This document shows positions 26,201 through 34,754 of a stretch of 64,000 nt of DNA, in pieces. How positions within the stretch are numbered: the stretch's first letter is position 1; every line of letters starts with the position of its first letter. The notes under the pieces were generated by a model that ran no database searches, had not been told where the DNA came from, and saw only the letters and a list, made by a program, of their open reading frames with translations. Both the position numbers and the translations under genes were made by a program. Location of the stretch: NCBI RefSeq assembly GCF_009363075.1, contig NZ_CP045293.1:3844001-3908000 (forward strand), written 5' to 3'. This DNA is from Paenibacillus guangzhouensis (GTDB lineage: Bacteria > Bacillota > Bacilli > Paenibacillales > Paenibacillaceae).

Positions 26201-27953
26201 ACCCCTCTCCTGTAACGTTTAGCGGAAGCGTAACGATAATGCTTGTCCCTTCATCACGCTTACTCCTGATGTGGATCGAGGCATCGTCACCATACTGATA
26301 CTTCAATGTTCGGACGACATAAGGAATCCCGATGCCAAGACCTCGTCGTTTACGATCCTGGCAGTTCTCGTCGAGCAGTTGCTCCTGTTCCTCAGGCGTC
26401 ATGCCAACCCCGTCATCCGAGACCACAATACGGATCTGCTCCTCTTCGACGAGACTAATATCCACGCGAATAAATCCGTCATCACGAATACCGTGATATA
26501 GTGCATTCTCGACAAGAGGCTGAAGCATGAACCGAGGAATCCGGCTCTCTAGCTGATCCGGCTCCACCGAAATCCGAATATCAAAGTGGAATTGATACCG
26601 AATTTCCTGGAGAACGATATAATCCTTCAGTGCTTCAAGTTCCTCCCGGATGGATACCGTCTCCCCTTTGCCTAAATTGTAATGAAGCACGCGATTGAGC
26701 GATGAGATCATCCGGTCAATATCCTCTTGTCCGTTCATTCTCGCCTGCCATCGAATGGTATCGAGGGTGTTATGCACGAAATGAGGATTAATTTGCGACA
26801 TCATTTTCTCTACCTCAAGCCGCGATTTGTTCCGCTCACTTAACTTAATATTTTCGATCAGCTCCATAATCGTCGTTTTCATCCCATGAAACCGTCGCAA
26901 CGAGTAATCAAACTCATCTGTCCCTGTTAATTGCAGCTCCGTTACGAATTGATTATGCTCCATGGAACGGATCTCACGATTCAGACCGGTTAGTGGCCTT
27001 GTCACGGTACGGCGGATAAGCCAAGCAAACGCCAAACTAATACCGAGGGATACGATTGCAACAAGTACAAAGAGAAGAAACCAATTCAAAATCTCACGTT
27101 TGTAGGACTCAAGCGGAATTACCGCTGCGACGCGCCAGCCTTGATTGCTGGACTCGTCGAATATGTAATTGCCCCCAACTCGCAACCGGTTCTCATGCTC
27201 GTCAGGCAGCACGATTTCCGAGCCAATCGGAAACGAATCCAGGTCCTCGCTATACGCGACTCGATTGTCCGTATCAATGATGAGATGCGATACGCTCATC
27301 CCATATTGCAATTTATTAAAGATCATGTCCACGAGACGATTATCCGTCTCCATGTAGATATACAATTGATCCAGATCCGGCACGTCAATCTTGCGGGTAA
27401 GTGACATGACTGTACGATTGAACTGCGCATTATACGTCTGATGGGGGCCGTAATACGTTAATCCATGCAGCTTCGTGAACTTGGGCAGCGCATCTGGATT
27501 GAATCCCTCTTTCACTTGTAGGTTCGGGAACAAGATCTGATTGGCTCCCGTGAAGTAATAGAACATGAGGCCAATGTTCGGATTGGTCGATGTGAGCAAA
27601 TTCATTTCCGTCTCAATCTCGCCAGCAAGTACTTTACGATCGTAAGGGTGTTCATTGGAGAGATATTTGTATATATTTTTCCCTACACGGCCATCGAAGG
27701 CGAGCTGTTGTGATGCATAGTTCAGGTTACTCAGCACACTCTCAAGCGATATACGCACCTGCTTCAGATTGCTATGGATACCGCTCGTAATCTTCTTCTC
27801 AAGAATGGAATGCATAGACATGTAAGATATCATGCCAATGAGCAGAAGAGGCACGAGCGAGCTCAGGAGCAGAACATTAGTTAACTTGCCTTTGATAGAT
27901 GTAGGAAAAATAATTTTACCGACAATATGCCGCATATGCTTCAGTGTATTCAT
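26169..27953 (-). CDS. Sensor histidine kinase (YesM type)
   Basis: A membrane kinase of 594 residues from the chosen ATG 27951-27953. One transmembrane helix lies at about 18-40 (LTNVLLLSSLVPLLLIGMISYM), then a roughly 250-residue extracellular sensor of Cache type, a second helix at about 290-312 (FLLFVLVAIVSLGISLAFAWLI), HAMP, the His_kinase box QINPHFVHNTLDTIRWQA with the phosphorylated His, and an HATPase domain (ENALYHG, SDDGVGM, GLGIGIPYV). The frame is open 40 codons further upstream, but that part overlaps the ytoI terminator and reads as a second hydrophobic stretch, so I exclude it. The ribosome site before the chosen ATG is weak. The kinase probably senses the sugar or a binding-protein complex. 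Confidence 0.9.
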   Translation of the reverse strand: MNTLKHMRHIVGKIIFPTSIKGKLTNVLLLSSLVPLLLIGMISYMSMHSILEKKITSGIHSNLKQVRISLESVLSNLNYASQQLAFDGRVGKNIYKYLSNEHPYDRKVLAGEIETEMNLLTSTNPNIGLMFYYFTGANQILFPNLQVKEGFNPDALPKFTKLHGLTYYGPHQTYNAQFNRTVMSLTRKIDVPDLDQLYIYMETDNRLVDMIFNKLQYGMSVSHLIIDTDNRVAYSEDLDSFPIGSEIVLPDEHENRLRVGGNYIFDESSNQGWRVAAVIPLESYKREILNWFLLFVLVAIVSLGISLAFAWLIRRTVTRPLTGLNREIRSMEHNQFVTELQLTGTDEFDYSLRRFHGMKTTIMELIENIKLSERNKSRLEVEKMMSQINPHFVHNTLDTIRWQARMNGQEDIDRMISSLNRVLHYNLGKGETVSIREELEALKDYIVLQEIRYQFHFDIRISVEPDQLESRIPRFMLQPLVENALYHGIRDDGFIRVDISLVEEEQIRIVVSDDGVGMTPEEQEQLLDENCQDRKRRGLGIGIPYVVRTLKYQYGDDASIHIRSKRDEGTSIIVTLPLNVTGEGYGHARINRGG

Positions 27954-28037
27954 GCTGGACCTACTTTCGTAAGCGATTTCAACACATCGATTTGCCTGAA
28001 TTATAAAACATCCTCCTAGAATCAACAACAATAAAAA

Positions 28038-28073
28038 ATGCAGCCTTCCGCGCTTACGCGCATTGAGCTGCAC
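28038..28073 (-). terminator. Terminator after ytoI
   Basis: On the minus strand TGCAGC pairs with GCTGCA around an inner GCGC-gtaa-GCGC stem, followed by TTTTTTATTG. Confidence 0.8.
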
Positions 28074-28096
28074 TCCTATCCTATATTTTATTCAAC

Positions 28097-29434
28097 TCAA
28101 GCCTCACCAAAAGCTTGCGCTGTGATCATCGATTTGCAGACAATCTGATCGTCACACGTCACGACGACATCCACCTTACAGAAGCGCCGGCTTGCCTCGA
28201 TCATCTCGACGCGAACCGTCATTTCTTTCTCAATCTGAACCGGTCTCAAGAAGTAGAATGTCATATTCTCCACCACGTGATCAATATTCCGCTCATCGCG
28301 TATGAAGCGGTATACCGCTTGGGTAACAATGGTCGTAAATACCCCTTTGGAGAGCGATCCCAGATGGCTCGACATCTGCGGCGTGACTTGACCGCGGAAG
28401 TACAGCTTGTTCTGCTCATCCCGCTCCTCCTCGAAGTGGCTCCAGATGAGATCGTCGAACGTCTCCCCGAGCTGCGGCAGCTTCTGCGAATCCCGCATCG
28501 CCTGCAGAACCTGCTTCCGTGTCGCGGTCGAGAGCAGCTTGCGATTACGATCGACGATCGGCAGCACTTCGATGCCTTCCCACGCCATCATATGGGCAGC
28601 GGTTGCCAGAGACGTGCTCATCGTCACCGTAATCGGATTACGCGTATAATGCTTGTCGATCACGTGATCCGGTTCTAGAACGGAAATATCCTTGTACGTA
28701 ATCATCCCGATGACATGGTTCCATTCATCGACCACGGGGAACCGGGATTGTCCTGTCCGTTCACGAAGCTCTTGGAAATCTCGAATGGTACTATGTGATT
28801 TAAGCGCATTGACTTTCTTGCCAAGTTCAACGATATCCTCGATCAGCATAATCTTCTTCTTGATCAATCGGTCATAGATCGCACGGTTAATAAGTGATGC
28901 GACCGTAAATGTATCATGCTTGCAGGAAATAATCGGCAGATCGAGCGCATCGGCAATCAGCTTCACCTCGCGGCTCGCCTCAAAGCCCCCTGTAATCAGG
29001 ACCCCTGCGCCCTGCTGCAAGGCTAAGCGATGTGCACTCTGCCTGTTCCCGACGATCAACAGGCTTCCCGCGTCAATATAGCCGAGCATATCTTCCAGCT
29101 CCATCGCACCGATCACATATTTATGGAGCGGCTTGACGAGTCCCTTGGAGCCTCCAAGGACATGGCCGCCAACGATTTTGACGACCTCTTCGAAAGTTAA
29201 GTGCTCGGATAAATGACGGCGTGAAGCCTTGTCGACCCGAATCGTCCCAATCCGATCTTTCGTTAAGACGTAACCAATATTTTCTGCTTCCTTTACGGCG
29301 CGGTACGCGGTCCCCTCACTGACCTGCATTTCTTTGGCGAGCTTTCGCACCGATATTTTGGACCCAATCTTCAGCCCTTCGATATGCTGTAGCAATAGCT
29401 CGTGTTTTGTGAGTGTCTCTTCATGAAAATCCAC
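28097..29434 (-). CDS. ytoI: YtoI-type regulator: HTH, DRTGG, two CBS and hotdog domains
   Basis: A 445-residue multidomain protein. Residues 1-70 form a GntR-like winged helix (ISVRKLAKEMQVSEGTAYRAVKEAENIGYV). Residues about 75-185 are a DRTGG domain (LGGSKGLVKPLHKYVIGAMELEDML, GVLITGGFEASREV). Two CBS domains span about 195-310 (FPVVDEWNHVIGMITYKDI, VLPIVDRNRKLLSTATRKQVL). A hotdog (thioesterase-like) domain fills the C-terminus. It is the YtoI type, a probable cytosolic nucleotide-sensing regulator whose target is not known. The start is a GTG at 29434 with GAGGTGAT upstream. In Bacillus it sits beside ytpI; here the sugar locus lies between them. Confidence 0.88.
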   Translation of the reverse strand: MDFHEETLTKHELLLQHIEGLKIGSKISVRKLAKEMQVSEGTAYRAVKEAENIGYVLTKDRIGTIRVDKASRRHLSEHLTFEEVVKIVGGHVLGGSKGLVKPLHKYVIGAMELEDMLGYIDAGSLLIVGNRQSAHRLALQQGAGVLITGGFEASREVKLIADALDLPIISCKHDTFTVASLINRAIYDRLIKKKIMLIEDIVELGKKVNALKSHSTIRDFQELRERTGQSRFPVVDEWNHVIGMITYKDISVLEPDHVIDKHYTRNPITVTMSTSLATAAHMMAWEGIEVLPIVDRNRKLLSTATRKQVLQAMRDSQKLPQLGETFDDLIWSHFEEERDEQNKLYFRGQVTPQMSSHLGSLSKGVFTTIVTQAVYRFIRDERNIDHVVENMTFYFLRPVQIEKEMTVRVEMIEASRRFCKVDVVVTCDDQIVCKSMITAQAFGEA

Positions 29435-29518
29435 GCTGTATCACCTCGAATCCGAATCTGTACTATTTCTCTAGTATAGCATCCGAATGCGATTTTTTAC
29501 ACCTGCATCCTCACTGTA

Positions 29519-32245
29519 TTATTTGGTGCGGAAGCTCACCCATTGTTTGTCCATACCAACCTGGTTCACATCGAGCAGACGCCCCGCGCCTTGATCCGTC
29601 ACCCGAATTTGCCCGTAATCGCGCTTTTTCATCCGATCTACCGTCAACGTAATCGTCTTGCCGTCTTTCGAGATGTCGCCTGCCGTAGGCGTCAAGCGCT
29701 CCCCGTCCACAACGATCTCAAAATCATCAGCTGATCCTTTGTACCCTTGGAGCGGTGCGCTTAAGGTTAGTACAATTTTCGTGCCCTCTGCGCCGACGTT
29801 CTCGATATAAGGCGCTTCATGCTTCGTCCCTTTCGCTTTGAAGATCGACTCATTTACCCCCTGTCCCGGGTCGTACCCTTTTCCTTGATCATCCGCAATC
29901 TGACCGGATGCCACGTTATAGATGAGCTTATAATCATCATTTTTCTTCAACCCATCCACCTTGTCGGCAAACAAATGGATATAGAGCTTCGTGCGATCTT
30001 CTGATACTTCGAAGGCAGCATTTTCGCCCGATTTAAGATCCAATGCTTTTCGTTCCTCGCTCCATAGCGTATAAGGACCTTTCTCAGCATTCCGAACCGG
30101 TTCACTGAATTGCACGGTAATATTATACGGATCTGTCGAAGACGTGCCTGTAATACGCGGCGCTGCGTTATTGTCGCCAATGCCTTGGAACTGCACACTG
30201 TAAGGATTCGATCCATCGGTCACCTTCATGCTGTTCCAGCCTGCTGCATCCGTCACGCTCCCCGTAAATGTCATCGTGTAGATATCCCAATCGGTTGGCG
30301 AATCCAGATAAAGGACAACTTCATCGACCACTTTATTGCGATTGTTGATGGAATCGGATTTGATGGTCACATACCCACCCTTCGCATCTCTGATGATGAA
30401 TCCATCACGCGACACATTACGCACCGACTCGCTGAACTGCACCAAGACGGAACGTTGGTCGAGCGCCTTCACCTGCTTGATCGTCGGAATCGTATTTGCG
30501 TAATCCGTGCCAGAGAACGATTTCACGTTCGCTTGATTCCGCGTATTCAGGTTCGGCAGACCATAGACGGAGGCTTGGATCGTATGCTGCTCACGGAAGA
30601 GATTCGGGTTCCCGTTATCTGCCGTTCTGAATTGCACGCGAATCGTCCGGCTGTCCGGCTGCGTGACATAAGACTGCCATCCTGACATCGAGACGCCGTT
30701 CCCATTATCCCGATTGATGACGACGTTCAATTGTGCAAGATCAGCAGTGGTAAGCGGATCGTCCACACGGATTTCAAGTGTGTTCCAATCGATAGCCCGG
30801 ATGCTCTGTACATTTAATGTCATCCAAGCATCATCATTTACACCTGTGAAATTAACCTTCGTTGGGTTCTTAATCTTATTCCCGTAACGGTCTTCAATAG
30901 ATTTCATCGTGACCGTGTAGACTTTCCCATTTACCTGATCAGGTGTCGTTAGCGTGACGGATTGGTTGGAATCATTGTAGCTAACGCGTGTTGGATAACC
31001 CAGATCCCCATTGATGCTGTAATTGTACTTATCTTCCGCGGTTCCCCGGTCCAGGCGTTCGTCGAACCAGAGGGTTACTGTATTCGAATCAGAGGTCACC
31101 TTGTTAACAGCGGGCGCCGACCGATCATCATCTTCACCGAAGCTGAAGTTCACCGGATCCAGCGTATTGCCTGCCTTATCCGCAACGCGATAAGCGACAA
31201 AGGTATAGCGTGTATTCGACTTCTGCTCGGAAGTCTGAATCGTAACGGTACGACCGTCATTCGAGAGCTCTGCGCGATAGAGATAAAGATTGTTATTCAC
31301 GGAGTAGTTGGATAAGTCTGTCGCGGAGCTAAGATCGACAGGCTCGGAGAAAGTAATGGACAGCCAATAGTTCGAAGCAGTATGGAATTCAATAATGCGA
31401 GGCTTCGTGGTGTCTACAGCAAGCGAGACGAATGGCTTCGTATTGTCATCCACTGTGAGTGTGTATTGCGTGGAGCCTTCTTGCGGATCGGTAATAATCT
31501 CAACCTTCTTCCCGTCACTGCTAAGAACAGCTTGGCGAACGGTTAGCTTACTATTGCCATAGGTTTTGCGAATCGTTATATTGTCCGGCTTAATAACAGA
31601 TACTGCTTCATTCAGGTTCAGGACCAGCTTCGTATTCGAAACGACATCTAGCGATTTGACCTTCAGCGGTCTATACTCCGGTTCTGCCATTTTCTTGTAT
31701 GCGGCATACGTAGCATCTACGAGCAGCGCTCTGGTCGCATTTCCCGTGTAATCGTACATAATCGGAATAATGCCTTTATCGAGTGCGACAGCTACCGTAC
31801 TGCGTGCCCAAGAAGATACCTTCCCCCCAACACCGTTGGTGGTCGACCCTTCGATGCCATAGGCACGCACAAGCATCGTAGCAAGCTGTTCGACCGTTAC
31901 TGGCGCCGTAGGTCCGAACTTGCCTGCGCCGAGGCCCTTCATGAGACCTGCTTGCGTCGCTGCCTCTACGTATCCATAGGACCAACGTGTCTTCAGGACA
32001 TCGTTATAGCTCGGTGAACCTTGGACTTGCTTCAAGTCCATTAATCGGAATAAGACGGCAGCGAATTGCTCGCGTGACATTTCTTCATTCAGTCGTGCGC
32101 TGCCGTCCGAAAATCCCGTGAATATCCCCTTATCCTTCAGAATTTGATACTTGTCTAATGTCGTCTCTGCAGCTGCTGATACGTGATTTGAGAAACTTAC
32201 GGAAACTAACATGAACGTTAATATAGCTGTTGTCCATCTTCGCAT
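29519..32245 (-). CDS. S-layer-homology protein with repeated Ig-like (SbsA-type) domains
   Basis: A secreted cell-surface protein of 908 residues. A signal peptide (MRRWTTAILTFMLVSVSFSNHVSAAA) is followed by about three SLH repeats at 30-190 (GIFTGFSDGSARLNEEMSREQFAAVLFRL; WSYGYVEAATQAGLMKGLGAGKFGP; a more degenerate third). These bind pyruvylated wall polymer. The remaining 700 residues are a chain of about six to seven Ig-like modules, each with patterns such as TITFSEPVDLSSATDLSNYSV and TLTVDDNTKPF, and a closing VRVTD-like end. The start is ATG 32243-32245 behind GGGAGG; the ORF extends 13 codons upstream without signal-peptide features. It may be a structural or adhesive surface protein; no enzyme domain is visible. 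Confidence 0.88.
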   Translation of the reverse strand: MRRWTTAILTFMLVSVSFSNHVSAAAETTLDKYQILKDKGIFTGFSDGSARLNEEMSREQFAAVLFRLMDLKQVQGSPSYNDVLKTRWSYGYVEAATQAGLMKGLGAGKFGPTAPVTVEQLATMLVRAYGIEGSTTNGVGGKVSSWARSTVAVALDKGIIPIMYDYTGNATRALLVDATYAAYKKMAEPEYRPLKVKSLDVVSNTKLVLNLNEAVSVIKPDNITIRKTYGNSKLTVRQAVLSSDGKKVEIITDPQEGSTQYTLTVDDNTKPFVSLAVDTTKPRIIEFHTASNYWLSITFSEPVDLSSATDLSNYSVNNNLYLYRAELSNDGRTVTIQTSEQKSNTRYTFVAYRVADKAGNTLDPVNFSFGEDDDRSAPAVNKVTSDSNTVTLWFDERLDRGTAEDKYNYSINGDLGYPTRVSYNDSNQSVTLTTPDQVNGKVYTVTMKSIEDRYGNKIKNPTKVNFTGVNDDAWMTLNVQSIRAIDWNTLEIRVDDPLTTADLAQLNVVINRDNGNGVSMSGWQSYVTQPDSRTIRVQFRTADNGNPNLFREQHTIQASVYGLPNLNTRNQANVKSFSGTDYANTIPTIKQVKALDQRSVLVQFSESVRNVSRDGFIIRDAKGGYVTIKSDSINNRNKVVDEVVLYLDSPTDWDIYTMTFTGSVTDAAGWNSMKVTDGSNPYSVQFQGIGDNNAAPRITGTSSTDPYNITVQFSEPVRNAEKGPYTLWSEERKALDLKSGENAAFEVSEDRTKLYIHLFADKVDGLKKNDDYKLIYNVASGQIADDQGKGYDPGQGVNESIFKAKGTKHEAPYIENVGAEGTKIVLTLSAPLQGYKGSADDFEIVVDGERLTPTAGDISKDGKTITLTVDRMKKRDYGQIRVTDQGAGRLLDVNQVGMDKQWVSFRTK

Positions 32246-32365
32246 ATGTTGCGAACCTCCCCCATTCACTGGTCTGCTTTGCAAAGCATGGATATAGACG
32301 TTCTTTTTACCAGAAAGTTTCAGTTCCGAGGGCCCAAATATCGTTCGACAAAAGCTTGGAAAATT

Positions 32366-32488
32366 CTACCGGGACACTTCGACAAGATCACTCGCCGCGA
32401 TCGCTAAATCTTCGATATGAATCGCTTCATCTTGATTCAAATCGAAATTTTTCTCGCTATTCCAGTCGCTACTTAACAAAAAAAGCAT
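32366..32488 (-). pseudogene. Possible dockerin-like C-terminal fragment
   Basis: A 40-codon frame encodes SDWNSEKNFDLNQDEAIHIE followed by DLAIAASDLVEV and a stop. The pattern D-x-N-x-D-x-x-I-x-I-x-D-L resembles one calcium-binding dockerin-type loop, as seen at the C-termini of secreted Paenibacillus enzymes. Its only ATG lies inside a terminator hairpin and it has no ribosome site, so it is more likely a remnant of a lost gene than an expressed peptide. Chance resemblance cannot be excluded. Confidence 0.35.
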
Positions 32489-32519
32489 AAGCCATAAGAG
32501 TTGCCTCTTAAGCCCATGC
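32478..32519 (-). terminator. Terminator after the small membrane protein gene
   Basis: On the minus strand GCATGGGCTTAAGAG pairs with CTCTTATGGCTTATGC around GCAA, followed by seven T. Confidence 0.88.
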
Positions 32520-32552
32520 CTTCATCCTGTAACACGCTTAACCAGGATCGTA

Positions 32553-32846
32553 TCATTCTCCTCGGACACGTGTCTTCCGTTCGAGGGACTGCGTCAACTT
32601 CTGCTGCCATTGCAACCGGCGATATCTTCGTAGACGCGCGATCTTCTCCTCCTGCTTCTCGCTCGTTAGAAGCAGATAATGAAGCTGTGATAAGATGATT
32701 AAAAATGCAAATATGAGCCAGACATAGACGAATACCGTACCTGCTGACCACGACAATAATAGATGAAGTTTCGGCCACGCGAAGAGCAGCATGCCGAGTG
32801 CAGCGCCCAAATATATAATTGATTTTGTGATGTTCCACGTACGCAT
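32553..32846 (-). CDS. Small membrane protein of unknown function
   Basis: A 97-residue protein (MRTWNITKSIIYLGAALGML) with two transmembrane helices at about 8-25 and 32-55 and a strongly basic, arginine- and glutamine-rich tail (KIARLRRYRRLQWQQKL) expected in the cytoplasm. I prefer it to the overlapping 121-codon frame at 32473-32838, which is rich in Arg, Cys and His and has no membrane pattern. The start is ATG 32844-32846; a TTG two codons upstream is possible. Its ribosome site (AAAGGAG, 32857-32863) is inside the 3' arm of a long hairpin that follows yheA, so translation may be controlled by RNA folding. No family recognised. Confidence 0.65.
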   Translation of the reverse strand: MRTWNITKSIIYLGAALGMLLFAWPKLHLLLSWSAGTVFVYVWLIFAFLIILSQLHYLLLTSEKQEEKIARLRRYRRLQWQQKLTQSLERKTRVRGE

Positions 32847-32853
32847 ACGCAAA

Positions 32854-32928
32854 AACTCCTTTGCATGTTTGTCCTATTCTTCACCCTATGTGAGGAAGAA
32901 TCGAAATATGACAACATGCAAAGGAGTT
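32854..32928 (-). terminator. Long hairpin after yheA that also contains the next gene's ribosome site
   Basis: The arms AACTCCTTTGCATGTT (32854-32869 on the plus strand) and AACATGCAAAGGAGTT (32913-32928) are perfectly complementary over 16 bp, with an inner ATTCTTC/GAAGAAT pair and a 12-base loop. On the minus strand the 3' arm ends GGAGTTTTTG, so it looks like a terminator for yheA, and the same arm is the Shine-Dalgarno of the following small gene. Confidence 0.8.
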
Positions 32929-32957
32929 CGAAAAAAACATTCGGCGATCGTGATCTT

Positions 32958-33293
32958 TTATTGATATAGGAATTCTAAGTTTTGCAGCACGATTTTGTTA
33001 ATATCTTCAATAATGACACTTAGGCGACGCTCTGCATCGAACAAACGGCTAATGTTCTGGTTCATCTGGAGCAGCTCGAACATTTTCTCCATCTTCTCCA
33101 TCTCTTCCGGGTTCGGCATATCGCCAGTCATCATTTTCTGCTGCATCTCAGCTTGCTTCGCACGGAACTCGTCCAACATACGTTTGCTATCCGCATCCGC
33201 TGCGATCAAATTCATCATGCTCTTCACTTCTGCCACTTCAGGGCAATCTTTCAACGCTTTTGCAAGCTCATGTGCTTTATCATATACATTCAT
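32958..33293 (-). CDS. yheA: YlbF/YmcA-family protein YheA
   Basis: A 111-residue, almost entirely helical cytosolic protein. The core MMNLIAADADSKRMLDEFRAKQAEMQQKMM and the C-terminal LFDAERRLSVIIEDINKIV match the YlbF family, small helical regulators that in Bacillus include YlbF and YmcA of the RNase Y-linked complex, and YheA. Position next to the DUF445 gene yheB identifies it as the YheA type. The start follows AAGGGAGAGAAGAAGA. The exact role of YheA is unknown to me. Confidence 0.85.
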   Translation of the reverse strand: MNVYDKAHELAKALKDCPEVAEVKSMMNLIAADADSKRMLDEFRAKQAEMQQKMMTGDMPNPEEMEKMEKMFELLQMNQNISRLFDAERRLSVIIEDINKIVLQNLEFLYQ

Positions 33294-33329
33294 TCTTCTT
33301 CTCTCCCTTATAAAGGTTGTTCAATTAAT

Positions 33330-33412
33330 CGACATCGAATCTTGCGTTCACCTTCGAAGAGCATATGCTTACGATGCTAGTTTTCATAGAAAACTTTCAG
33401 GTGCTAAAATGC
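33330..33412 (-). repeat. Interspersed hairpin element, copy B
   Basis: Read on the minus strand: TTTTAGCACCTGAA, hairpin AGTTTTC-tat-GAAAACT (33395-33379), AGCATCGTAAGCATATGC, and CGCAAGATTCGATGTCGA. The order and sequence match copies A and C. It fills the gap between yheB and yheA. Confidence 0.6.
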
Positions 33413-33440
33413 CGTCTTTTTGAACTCGCACTTATTGCTA

Positions 33441-34607
33441 TCATCCTAACCACAGCATGAACAGCGCCTGGAATAACCCAATAATACCGCCGAGCAGTGC
33501 GCCAAGCCAGGTAATGGCCTGAAATTCACGTCCCGACACACTGAGAATGATCTGCTCCAAGCGTTCGATTGGGAACCGCTCAACCTGCTCGCGAACGAGC
33601 TGAGGCAATTGAATCGACTTGACGATATTCGCCATGTTGCGTTCCAACATTCCTAGCGCCACCTGAACAACGCGAGGGACGAAAGACGTCAGACGCTCTT
33701 CAAATCGACTGACAAGCGAGCCGATATGTATTTCTTCCACCTGCTGTGCCCACGCTTTCCATTGTAACATGTTCTGGGCATAACGTGATAACCAGTTCAA
33801 TCCATCCTCGCCTGCCATGGAACGAAGAGCCTGATCAAGAGACATGGTCGACAATGATTCGAGCTTGCGCTCGATCTTCGTGCTTAGAATCACCTTTACA
33901 TGCTCAGATTCTAATTGCTCGACCAATACAGGCGTAATTTTCTGAACGATTTTCTCCTCATCCATGAACATAGAGGCCATCGCGCCTAAGAAGCCGCCAG
34001 ACTGGCTCACGAGCCCCGAAGCAACACGTCTTAACATCCGCTGCCCTTGCAGTGAAGTAATCTCTTCACGCACTGCGTTCATGATGCCTTCCGCCGCCAT
34101 ATCGGACCACCGCGTCATCAGCTCTGGCGACCAACCTGGAATGAGTTCCTGCAGTGGCTTATCTGCCAATTCATACCGATTCCATGCCCACGCGATACCT
34201 TGATCCACCGCGCCCTGCAGCCAGAGTACGGTTCGATCTTTGTAGGCTTCCCACGCTTCTTCTGACATGTAGTGAAGCGCGAGTTCTTTGACCGTCCTAT
34301 CATCTTGAGCTAGTCGCTGAATACCCTCTATTAATTTGTTCTCAATTTGGTCTCGAAAATGCGGCTTTTGCAGCATCTCCTTCAGACCATCCGTTGTGAC
34401 GAGGTAATCTGAGACAATTTCACCAAGGGAACCCGCAATTTCTTCTTTGCGCTTCGGAATTAATCCTGGCGTGAACGGGATGCGCCAACTCCCAATATAC
34501 ATGGGCTTCCTTGGATGAAATAACATTTTAATGGCAAAATGATTCGTCAGCCCCCCTACGAAGGCAGCAACCGAAATACTAATTAGAATATACAACCATG
34601 TCTGCAT
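33441..34607 (-). CDS. yheB: DUF445 membrane protein YheB
   Basis: A 388-residue protein with one N-terminal transmembrane helix (LYILISISVAAFVGGLTNHFAIKMLF), the family signature HPRKPMYIGSWRIPFTPGLIPKRKEEIAGSLGEIVSDYL, a long amphipathic helical region, and a second helix at the C-terminus (AITWLGALLGGIIGLFQALFMLWL). It is DUF445 (YheB). Bacillus carries yheA-yheB beside yheC-yheD, and the same linkage is kept here, with the ATP-grasp genes divergent. The function is unknown; membrane scaffold or sporulation roles have been suggested by context only. Confidence 0.88.
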   Translation of the reverse strand: MQTWLYILISISVAAFVGGLTNHFAIKMLFHPRKPMYIGSWRIPFTPGLIPKRKEEIAGSLGEIVSDYLVTTDGLKEMLQKPHFRDQIENKLIEGIQRLAQDDRTVKELALHYMSEEAWEAYKDRTVLWLQGAVDQGIAWAWNRYELADKPLQELIPGWSPELMTRWSDMAAEGIMNAVREEITSLQGQRMLRRVASGLVSQSGGFLGAMASMFMDEEKIVQKITPVLVEQLESEHVKVILSTKIERKLESLSTMSLDQALRSMAGEDGLNWLSRYAQNMLQWKAWAQQVEEIHIGSLVSRFEERLTSFVPRVVQVALGMLERNMANIVKSIQLPQLVREQVERFPIERLEQIILSVSGREFQAITWLGALLGGIIGLFQALFMLWLG

Positions 34608-34754
34608 ATAGCTCCCCCATTTCTTGTTGGTTTATTTGTTTTTCATTAGTGGGTCAATCACCAAGGGAAATATGTCCTCATATGATGAATCTATGCAGTG
34701 TAGTACAGTAGGCCACTCTAGTCCCAATACGTTGTAGTTGAGAGGAGCTCCACA

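Noticed and set aside
32473-32838. 121-codon minus-strand frame overlapping the small membrane protein
   Set aside because: Unusual composition (Arg, Cys, His), no membrane pattern, and its end lies in a terminator; the 97-residue frame fits better.
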